Assembly (NCBI GenBank): GCA_036524155.1
Contig: DATDCV010000460.1
Coordinates: 1-8,606, forward strand
DNA from: DATDCV01 sp036524155
GTDB taxonomy: Bacteria > Verrucomicrobiota > Verrucomicrobiia > Limisphaerales > UBA8199
Reading direction: 5' to 3'
Length of the DNA: 8,606 nucleotides
Positions 1 through 5,035 of this stretch are shown one piece after another. Below the pieces are notes generated by a model. It was not told the DNA's origin, searched no databases, and worked only from the letters and a program-made list of their open reading frames with translations. A program made the translations under genes and the position numbers. The stretch's first letter is position 1, and every line of letters begins with the position of its first letter.

Positions 1-492
1 GGTCATCAGCGTCTTGATGCGTTCGGCGGGCGGCGGGCAGCCGGGGAGAAAGAAATCGACGGCGACCGCCTCGTGCACCGGCAGCACCCGCTCAAGCAGC
101 GGCGGCACAATACCCGGCTCTTTCGGCACTCCGGGATTGGATTGGGCGCCTTCGACGTAAGCGCGCTGCAGCACGTTTTCGCTGTTGCTCAGGCCCAGTT
201 GATTGCGAATCGCCGGCACGTTGCCAGTGACGGCGCAATCGCCGAAGGACACCAGCACTTTCGTCCGCGACCGGACCTTGCGGATGACCTCCAGGTTGTC
301 TTCGTTGCAAACCGCGCCTTCCACGAGGCAGACGTCCACGTTTTCAGGGTATTCTTTCACGTCGATGACCGGGCTGTACACCAGGTCGATTTTGCTGGCG
401 AGGTCGATGAGGAACTCGTCGAGGTCCAGGAACGACATGTGGCAGCCCGAACAGCCGCCCAACCAGACAGTGGCAACTCTTAAGCGAGGCAT
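1..492 (-). CDS. hoxY: HoxY, [NiFe] hydrogenase small subunit (3' end cut by window edge)
   Basis: Small subunit of a bidirectional NAD-linked [NiFe] hydrogenase (group 3d), which relays electrons from the NiFe site in HoxH to the diaphorase module in the cytoplasm. I translated it by hand: an ATG at 492 opens 164 codons with no stop before base 1, so only a short C-terminal piece seems missing (family about 180-210 residues). The four proximal [4Fe-4S] cysteines are visible: C14 and C17 in LGGCSGCHMSFLD, C86 in FGDCAVTGN and C152 in LPGCPPPAERI. EGAVCNEDNLE near residue 58 is also typical of this short type. There is no Tat signal peptide and no C-terminal cluster-binding extension, which separates it from membrane uptake hydrogenases. 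AAAAGG at 501-506 (minus strand) lies 8 nt before the ATG and supports this start. It is the fourth gene of the hox operon, 45 bp after hoxU. hoxH would be expected next, beyond the left edge. Confidence 0.93.
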   Translation of the reverse strand, partial: MPRLRVATVWLGGCSGCHMSFLDLDEFLIDLASKIDLVYSPVIDVKEYPENVDVCLVEGAVCNEDNLEVIRKVRSRTKVLVSFGDCAVTGNVPAIRNQLGLSNSENVLQRAYVEGAQSNPGVPKEPGIVPPLLERVLPVHEAVAVDFFLPGCPPPAERIKTLMT

Positions 493-518
493 GGTGCTAA
501 CCTTTTCCATTCAGATTT

Positions 519-541
519 GACAGGCGGGATGCCTGCCCTAC
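519..541 (-). repeat. GTAGGGCAGGC..GCCTGTC palindromic dispersed repeat
   Basis: On the minus strand this reads GTAGGGCAGGC, then ATCCC, then GCCTGTC. CAGGC (521-525) and GCCTG (531-535) form an inverted repeat around a 5-nt loop. I recall near-identical sequences scattered many times in Pedosphaera/Limisphaerales genomes, but could not search for this. The hoxU TAG stop (538-540) lies inside the repeat, and the rest fills much of the 45-bp hoxU-hoxY gap. It could form a small RNA hairpin between the two cistrons. Confidence 0.6.
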
Positions 542-1254
542 GCAATCCATTGTTTCTTTTCGCGCGCGGTGACGATGAACTCCAGCTTGTCGCGGTCGCG
601 TTCCATTTCGGCGACGGTTGAGCCTTTGTAGAACAACGCGCCGGTGGGGCAGGACATGACACACTTGCCGCATTTGGTGCAAGTGTCGGAGCTGCCCCAG
701 GGCTGGTTCAGGTCGGAGATGATAGTGGCGCGGGCGCCGCGGCCGGAGACGTTCTTGGTGCCGGCGCCTTCGATGTGCCAGCAAACCCGCACGCAGCGCG
801 TGCACATGATGCACCGGTTGTGGTCCATCCCGAACAAGGGGTGGGTATTGTCCACGTCCCATTTCGGGAAGCGATAGGCAAACCGGACGTGGTCCATGCC
901 CTGGCTGTAGGCCAGCGTCTGCAGCTCGCAATGGCCGTTGGCGACGCACACCGCGCATACGTGATTTCGCTCCGCGAAGAGCAGCTCGAGCGTCAGCCGC
1001 CGGTATTTCCGCAGCCGTTCGCTGTCGGTCTTCACGTCCATGCCTTCGCTAACCTTGGTGGTGCAGGCCGGCAGCAGCTTGGACACACCGGCCAGTTCAA
1101 TCAAACAGAGGCGGCACGCGCCGACGTCATAGACGCCGTCCAGGTGGCACAGCGTCGGGATTTTGATGCCCGCGTCTGTCGCGGCTTCGAGGATGGTCGC
1201 GTTTTCATCCGCGCTGACCTGCTTGCCGTCAATCGTTAGAGTTTTGGCTGCCAT
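538..1254 (-). CDS. hoxU: HoxU, diaphorase FeS subunit of bidirectional hydrogenase
   Basis: Electron-transfer subunit linking the HoxF flavin site to HoxY; it is homologous to the N-terminal part of NuoG. The protein has 238 residues, the usual HoxU size. Residues 1-75 form a plant-type [2Fe-2S] ferredoxin domain with C36, C47, C50 and C64. Residues 90-110 carry a NuoG-type [4Fe-4S] site (C100, C103, C109 in HVCAVCVANGHC, with H98 as possible fourth ligand). Two further [4Fe-4S] motifs follow: C148/C151/C154/C158 and C192/C195/C198/C202. I chose the ATG at 1254 (MAAKTLTIDG). The frame stays open to an ATG at 1311, but the extra 19 residues are translated intergenic repeat and do not look like HoxU. 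No convincing ribosome binding site precedes 1254. The TAG stop lies inside a GTAGGGCAGGC palindromic repeat. It is the third gene of the operon, separated from hoxF by 241 bp of repeats. Confidence 0.94.
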   Translation of the reverse strand: MAAKTLTIDGKQVSADENATILEAATDAGIKIPTLCHLDGVYDVGACRLCLIELAGVSKLLPACTTKVSEGMDVKTDSERLRKYRRLTLELLFAERNHVCAVCVANGHCELQTLAYSQGMDHVRFAYRFPKWDVDNTHPLFGMDHNRCIMCTRCVRVCWHIEGAGTKNVSGRGARATIISDLNQPWGSSDTCTKCGKCVMSCPTGALFYKGSTVAEMERDRDKLEFIVTAREKKQWIA

Positions 1255-1292
1255 AACTTTAGGAAATCCGAAGGAAAGCGCAAACTGAAGAT

Positions 1293-1370
1293 GGCAAGGG
1301 AATAGAGGCAAAAGAATGAGAGCGAATAACCAGTGTTTCTTCGTTATTCCTTTGCCTCCATTCCTTTGCC
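1293..1370. repeat. Imperfect long inverted repeat (REP-like hairpin) between hoxF and hoxU
   Basis: The outer 25 bases of the left arm (from 1293, beginning GGCAAGGGAATAGAGGC) and of the right arm read on the opposite strand (from 1370, beginning GGCAAAGGAATGGAGGC) match at 22 of 25 positions. The pairing weakens towards the middle, which contains CAGTGTTTCTTCG. A transcript of the hox operon would carry a long hairpin here. No open reading frame of a transposase is present, so it would be a non-autonomous or REP-like element. Confidence 0.7.
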
Positions 1371-1400
1371 TTTCGTGGTTCCCCGATAAGAAACAGCGGC

Positions 1401-1483
1401 TTCCGCTTTCGGCCTTCGGGTCTCGGATTTCTTTCGGCTTTCGGATTTGGGATTTCGGCCTTCATTCGGATTTCGGGTTTCGG
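1401..1483. repeat. Degenerate TTTCGG(ATT/GCC) tandem array
   Basis: About nine copies of a short TTCGG-centred unit lie roughly every 7-9 bases, with spellings such as CTTTCGGCC, CTTCGGG, TTTCGGAT and ATTTCGGG. One inverse copy, AAATCCGAA (1264-1272), sits on the other side of the long inverted repeat, facing TTCGGATTT at 1465-1473. Arrays of this kind (CCGAAATCCGAAATC on the other strand) are, as I recall, a hallmark of Verrucomicrobia intergenic DNA. Together with the inverted repeat it fills the 241-bp hoxF-hoxU gap (1255-1495), which shows no gene. Confidence 0.7.
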
Positions 1484-1495
1484 AATTAGTACCCG

Positions 1496-3178
1496 TCACG
1501 CTTTCGTCGCTTCGACTGGTTTTTTGCCATTCCCGTTATGCCCGAACACGTCCGGTTTGAGCAGTTCGGTGTATTCGTTGCGGAAGAAACGCAGCGTGCT
1601 CAGGACCGGGTTGGGCGCGGTTTGGCCCAGGCCGCAAAGGCTGGTGTTCCGCACCATGTCACAGAGTTCTTCCAGTTTTTGCAGATCGCGGGCGGTGGCC
1701 TTGCCGTCCAGAATGCGCGTCAGCAAGTGGTGCATCTGCACTGTCCCCGCCCGGCAGGGAACGCACTTGCCGCAGGATTCGTCCATGCAGAACTCCATGA
1801 AGAATCGGGCCACATCCACCATCCGGGTGGTTTCGTCCATCACGATCATGCCGCCGGAACCCATGATCGAGCCGAGCTTGGTCAGCGACTCGTAATCGAC
1901 CGGTGTGTCGAGAGCTTCGGCGGGAATGCAGCCGCCCGAGGGGCCGCCGGTCTGGACCGCCTTGATCCTGCCGTCCTCGGGAGCGCCGCCGCCCATTTGC
2001 TCGACGATCTTCCGCAACGGCGTGCCCATCGGGACCTCGATCAACCCGGTGTTGGTGATCTTGCCCGCCAGCGCGAACACCTTGGTTCCCTTGCTCTTCT
2101 CGGTCCCAATCCCGGCGAACCAATCCGCGCCCTTGCGGATGATCGGCGGCACATTCGCGAACGTCTCGACGTTGTTGATGAGCGTCGGGCAGGTATAGAG
2201 GCCGCTTTCGGCTGGAAACGGCGGGCGCGGGCGCGGGGTGCCGCGTTTGCCTTCGACCGAGGCCATCAGCGCTGTTTCTTCGCCGCAAACAAACGCGCCG
2301 GCGCCGATGCGCAGGTCGACATTGAAATTAAACGGCGACTCGAAGATGGCGCTGCCGAGCAGCCCATACGGTTTGGCCTGCTTGATGGCCGTCTGCAGCC
2401 GCGCAATCGCGAGCGGGTATTCGGCCCGGACATAGATGAAGCCCTGGTTGGCGCCGACGGCGTAGGCGGCAATCGCCATGCCTTCGAGCACGCTATGCGG
2501 GTCGCTCTCCAGCACGCTTCGGTCCATGAACGCGCCCGGGTCACCCTCGTCGGCGTTGCAGATGACGTATTTCTGCTGGCTGGCGGTTTTGGCAACGGTG
2601 GCCCATTTCAGCCCGGTCGGGTAGCCGGCGCCGCCCCGGCCGCGCAGCCCGCTCTTCACGATCGCCTCGAGGACCTCTTTGGGCGTCATTTCGCGCAGCA
2701 CGTCGTGCAGCGCGTGGTAACCGTCGGCCGCGATGTATGACTCGATCCGCTCAGGATCGATATAGCCGCTGTTGCCCAGCACGATGGAAAGTTGCTCGGT
2801 AAAGAACGGATGCCCGGGATCACCCTGCGCGACGTTGGTCTTCCCGCCTTTGAGCGTGCCGATCAATGAGGCCGCATCCTCAGGGGTCACTTTTTGGTAG
2901 AGCGGCCCCTGGCCGCTGGCCTGCACTTCCACGGTTGCGCCCTCGCCCTTCAGGTCAACCTGCACCAGCGGCCCCTGGCAGCACAGCTTCATGCAGCCCA
3001 CCCCGCGCACCTCCACCTGGTCCTCCAGCCCGGCTTCTTTGGCCGCTTTTTCCAGCGCCTCTTTGACCCCTTTCGAGTTGGACGACATGCAGCCCGCCGC
3101 CAGGCAGCAGCGAATCGTGTACTGCTTGCGCGCCGCGCGTTCTTTTTCCGCGATTTCGATTAGATCCTCAATGTCCAT
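1496..3178 (-). CDS. hoxF: HoxF, NAD(P)H/FMN-binding diaphorase subunit
   Basis: Catalytic diaphorase subunit that oxidises or reduces NAD(P)H with FMN; it is homologous to NuoF with a NuoE-like N-terminal domain. The 560 residues match the usual HoxF size. Residues 15-105 form the thioredoxin-like [2Fe-2S] domain with the C-x4-C/C-x3-C pattern (C25, C30, C62, C66). The NADH/FMN core follows, with GLRGRGGAGYPTGLKW (177-192), CNADEGDPGAFMDRS (207-221) and GAGAFVCGEETALMASVEG (292-310). A SLBB-like segment lies around 365-420. The C-terminal [4Fe-4S] domain has C469/C472/C475 in ESCGKCVPCRAGT and C515 in TSLCGLG. The ATG overlaps the end of hoxE by 11 nt. AAAGGA (minus strand, 3189-3194) lies 10 nt upstream inside hoxE, so translational coupling is likely. 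NuoF of complex I and [FeFe]-hydrogenase HydB are relatives, but the adjacent hoxU and hoxY settle the assignment. Confidence 0.95.
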   Translation of the reverse strand: MDIEDLIEIAEKERAARKQYTIRCCLAAGCMSSNSKGVKEALEKAAKEAGLEDQVEVRGVGCMKLCCQGPLVQVDLKGEGATVEVQASGQGPLYQKVTPEDAASLIGTLKGGKTNVAQGDPGHPFFTEQLSIVLGNSGYIDPERIESYIAADGYHALHDVLREMTPKEVLEAIVKSGLRGRGGAGYPTGLKWATVAKTASQQKYVICNADEGDPGAFMDRSVLESDPHSVLEGMAIAAYAVGANQGFIYVRAEYPLAIARLQTAIKQAKPYGLLGSAIFESPFNFNVDLRIGAGAFVCGEETALMASVEGKRGTPRPRPPFPAESGLYTCPTLINNVETFANVPPIIRKGADWFAGIGTEKSKGTKVFALAGKITNTGLIEVPMGTPLRKIVEQMGGGAPEDGRIKAVQTGGPSGGCIPAEALDTPVDYESLTKLGSIMGSGGMIVMDETTRMVDVARFFMEFCMDESCGKCVPCRAGTVQMHHLLTRILDGKATARDLQKLEELCDMVRNTSLCGLGQTAPNPVLSTLRFFRNEYTELLKPDVFGHNGNGKKPVEATKA

Positions 3179-3701
3179 GATCGATCCATCCTTTCACATG
3201 CTCGAGCGCCGAGGCGGGGGTCTGGCGCGGAGTCACCGTGCCGTCATAGACCACGGCCGGAGCGATGCCGCAGGCGCCGATGCAGCGCGCCGTCAGCAGC
3301 GACACTTCGTTGTCCGGTGTCGTTTCCCCCGCCTTGACTCGCACCTTTTCCTCGACGGCCGCCAGCACCTTGTCGGCTCCCTTGACGTAGCAGGCGGTGC
3401 CCATGCACACCACGCAGGTGTGCCGCCCTTTCGGTTTCAGCGTGAAAAAATGATAGAATGTCGCCACGCCATACACCCGGCTGGCCGGCAGCTTCAGCTT
3501 GTGGGCGATGAACAGCAGCAGGTCGTCCTCGAGGAACCCGAACAGCTCCTGCGCCTTGTGCAGCACCTCGATCAGCGCATCCTGCTTGTACTGGTGCTTC
3601 TTCATGTGCGCCTCGAGAATCTTGAAGCGCTTGTCGCCGCTGGCGTGCTCCAGGATCCTGGGCAGCCGGTTCTGTTTCCGGTTTGAAAGCGATGCAATCA
3701 T
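3168..3701 (-). CDS. hoxE: HoxE, [2Fe-2S] NuoE-like subunit of bidirectional hydrogenase
   Basis: Accessory diaphorase subunit of HoxEFUYH-type hydrogenases, homologous to NuoE (complex I 24 kDa subunit). The 177 residues match HoxE. Residues 40-90 are the helical NuoE N-terminal part (ALIEVLHKAQELFGFLEDD, then LPASRVYGVATFYHFF). The thioredoxin-like [2Fe-2S] domain follows, with C99-x4-C104 in CMGTACYVKG and C140-x3-C144 in RCIGACGIAPAV. A separate hoxE is typical of the cyanobacterial-type pentameric enzyme; the simpler HoxFUYH form lacks it. It is the first gene of the operon and overlaps hoxF by 11 nt. Only a weak AGAAG-type site precedes the ATG at 3701. An alternative ATG at residue 33 would still keep the whole NuoE domain, so the N-terminal 32 residues are less certain. 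Confidence 0.92.
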   Translation of the reverse strand: MIASLSNRKQNRLPRILEHASGDKRFKILEAHMKKHQYKQDALIEVLHKAQELFGFLEDDLLLFIAHKLKLPASRVYGVATFYHFFTLKPKGRHTCVVCMGTACYVKGADKVLAAVEEKVRVKAGETTPDNEVSLLTARCIGACGIAPAVVYDGTVTPRQTPASALEHVKGWIDHGH

Positions 3702-3841
3702 AGTTGCTTCTGGCGATTTGCGCGGCTCGGCACGGGTCTGGTCAGCGCGGAAAACCTCAGCAAATCCTGGAGACAGGTTACCCGCGGGGAGGCAATTTGC
3801 TGCCCACGGATTGTCATTTAATTAACGTTTTTTGACTTTTG

Positions 3842-3869
3842 AATATATAAAGCTATCCTAATCATCGAA
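3842..3869 (-). promoter_or_regulatory. Candidate promoter for the hox operon
   Basis: Read on the minus strand, TATATT (3842-3847) is a plausible -10 box with a weak -35, TTCGAT (3864-3869), 16 bp upstream. It would give a leader of about 130 nt before hoxE. The site lies in the only AT-rich island upstream of the operon. The -35 matches consensus at only 3 of 6 positions, so an activator or another sigma factor may be involved. This is an inference from sequence only. Confidence 0.3.
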
Positions 3870-3948
3870 GGGGGGCCTGAGCCGTACAGCCGGGTGACCC
3901 CCGGAGGCGGGCCTCGAGGCGGGCAGGCGATCACTCCCGGCGCCGCAT

Positions 3949-3996
3949 GCCCGACAAAACCTGTCTGGCGCGGCCAGGAGACCCGGCGAGTCGGGC
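3949..3996 (-). terminator. Large GC-rich hairpin downstream of korB, possible transcript end
   Basis: GCCCGAC (3949-3955) pairs perfectly with GTCGGGC (3990-3996), and an inner hairpin CTGGC/GCCAG (3965-3969 and 3973-3977, 3-nt loop) lies inside. It starts 9 bases past the korB stop codon. There is no U-tract after it on the minus strand, so it is not a classical intrinsic terminator. It may stabilise the 3' end, work with Rho, or belong to a structured RNA. Confidence 0.35.
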
Positions 3997-4004
3997 CGGA
4001 AGAT

Positions 4005-4967
4005 CTACTTCATCCGGTCGAACGTCTTTTTGAGCACCTGCCAATCCTGCAGGCCCTTGAGTTTTTCTCTGCCTGCGGAAATGAGGGCGGCTTCCTTGGC
4101 GTTCTTGGTCGGCCTGGGGGTTTTGAAAAAGACGCCGAAGTAGCCCGGGAAAGGCTCGCCGGCCAGCTTGTAGGCCGCCGTCTCATCCGTTACGTCGTGG
4201 TCGGCGGGGATCGGGTTAAACGCGCCGCCCTTGCGGGGATTGGTGCCGTCGAAGGCGCCTTCGTAGAACTCGACGCATTCGCTGAGACACTCAATGAAGC
4301 TGAAGCCGTCGTGGTCGGCCGCGGCCTCCATCATTTGCAGCACGTGGTTGGGATTGGAGTGGGTGGTGCGCGCGACGAATGTTGCGCCGGCGGCGATGGC
4401 TTGTTTGACAGGGTTGATCGGATAATCGACCGCGCCCCAGGTGTCGGTTTTGCTTTTGAACCCGAGCGGCGAAGTGGGCGAGGTTTGTTTTTTGGTCAGC
4501 CCGTACACCTGGTTGTCCATGGCGACGCACGTCATCCGGATGTTCTTGCGCGCGGTGTGGGTGAAATGGTTGCCGCCGATCGAGAACAAGTCGCCGTCGC
4601 CGCCGAAAACGAACACGTGCAAATCGGGCCGTGACAGCGAGATGCCGCTGGCGAAGGCCAGCGAGCGGCCGTGGATGTAATGGGCGCCGTAGGCCTGGAC
4701 GAAGTATGGGAAACGGCTCGAACAGCCGATGCCTGAAATGGTGGTGATTTTCTCCTGCCACAGCTTGCGCTTTTCGATCAGCTTGAAATAGAGCGCGAGC
4801 ACGGAAAAGTCGCCGCACCCGGGACACCAGGTCGGATGATCGGCGGCGATTTCTTTCTTGCTCAGAGGCTTGCGTTCGGCTGGAGGCGCGGCGGAGGCAC
4901 GGCCGGCCGGGGCGGACGTCAGGTCGCCGGTTTTGGGTGAAGAAGCCGCGGTGGCAGGAGCGCTCAT
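4005..4967 (-). CDS. korB: 2-oxoacid:ferredoxin oxidoreductase beta subunit, KorB-type
   Basis: Beta subunit of a 2-oxoacid:ferredoxin oxidoreductase, probably 2-oxoglutarate-specific. It binds thiamine diphosphate and one [4Fe-4S] cluster and passes electrons to ferredoxin in the cytoplasm. Cluster ligands seen: C48 and C51 in TWCPGCGDF, C82 in GIGCSSRF and probably C231 in LSECVEF. The TPP/Mg motif is GDGDLFSIGGN (123-133), followed by DNQVYGLTKKQTSPTSP (151-167). The length (320) is close to KorB. Residues 1-40 are an Ala/Pro/Ser-rich low-complexity tail before the conserved domain. No Shine-Dalgarno site precedes the ATG at 4967, and no later in-frame ATG comes before the first cluster motif, so a non-ATG internal start cannot be excluded. 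It lies 68 bp after korA in the same operon. Substrate (2-oxoglutarate versus pyruvate or another 2-oxoacid) is inferred from the two-gene KorAB layout, not from a specific residue. Confidence 0.9.
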   Translation of the reverse strand: MSAPATAASSPKTGDLTSAPAGRASAAPPAERKPLSKKEIAADHPTWCPGCGDFSVLALYFKLIEKRKLWQEKITTISGIGCSSRFPYFVQAYGAHYIHGRSLAFASGISLSRPDLHVFVFGGDGDLFSIGGNHFTHTARKNIRMTCVAMDNQVYGLTKKQTSPTSPLGFKSKTDTWGAVDYPINPVKQAIAAGATFVARTTHSNPNHVLQMMEAAADHDGFSFIECLSECVEFYEGAFDGTNPRKGGAFNPIPADHDVTDETAAYKLAGEPFPGYFGVFFKTPRPTKNAKEAALISAGREKLKGLQDWQVLKKTFDRMK

Positions 4968-4974
4968 AATCTTG

Positions 4975-4989
4975 AATCGTTAATCGTTA
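4975..4989. repeat. AATCGTT tandem heptads upstream of korB
   Basis: AATCGTTA occurs at 4975-4982 and again at 4982-4989, with a degenerate third copy (AAAGTCGTT) just after. The short array lies in the 68-bp korA-korB gap, immediately before the korB ATG and in place of a Shine-Dalgarno sequence. It could be a small intergenic repeat or a translation-related element; nothing more can be said. Confidence 0.45.
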
Positions 4990-5035
4990 AAGTCGTTGGA
5001 TCGGTAAAGCGTTTGTGATTGGTAGTGGCCGGGAG

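Larger units (their letters stand above)
3702..4004. other. Gene-free korB-hoxE interval: AT-rich island plus GC-rich foldable stretch
   Basis: No credible coding region is seen in these 303 bp. Bases 3811-3865 are AT-rich and contain the palindrome TTAATTAA (3818-3825) overlapping AACGTT (3824-3829). Bases 3870-4000 are very GC-rich with several hairpins: CCGGG/CCCGG (3890-3904), the perfect palindrome GCCTCGAGGC (3911-3920) and a larger stem at 3949-3996. It probably holds the korB transcript end and the hox promoter and leader. A plus-strand promoter-like pair, TTGACT (3832-3837) and TATCCT (3854-3859) with 16 bp between, would read into the GC-rich stretch. Confidence 0.6.

Noticed and set aside
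1255..1311. Upstream extension of HoxU by 19 residues
   Set aside because: The extension is encoded by the inverted-repeat flank and does not resemble HoxU; MAAKTLTIDG is the natural N-terminus.
1293..1370. CRISPR array or miniature transposon with transposase
   Set aside because: There is a single inverted pair without regular spacers, no cas gene and no transposase; a REP-like repeat explains it better.
1259..1465. Minus-strand open frame of 68 codons between hoxF and hoxU
   Set aside because: It is the translation of the repeat island (NPKAERNPRPEGRK-like), a typical spurious product of CCGAAATCC repeats.
1538..2740. Plus-strand open frame of 400 codons opposite hoxF
   Set aside because: Antisense shadow of hoxF with low-information composition and no domain; hoxF carries every expected motif.
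1496..3701. Reading hoxE/hoxF as complex I nuoE/nuoF or as [FeFe]-hydrogenase HydA partner subunits
   Set aside because: The next genes are a HoxU-size FeS protein and a [NiFe] small subunit with four proximal-cluster cysteines; no H-cluster motif and no other nuo gene is present.
3880..3920. GAGCCGTAC start resembling group II intron domain V
   Set aside because: The matching closing strand (TACGGTTC-type) and the bulged AGC/GAAA features are missing and no reverse transcriptase is near.
3894..4634. Plus-strand open frame of 246 codons overlapping the korB 3' end
   Set aside because: It runs through the non-coding GC-rich stretch and antisense to korB, and has no recognisable motif.
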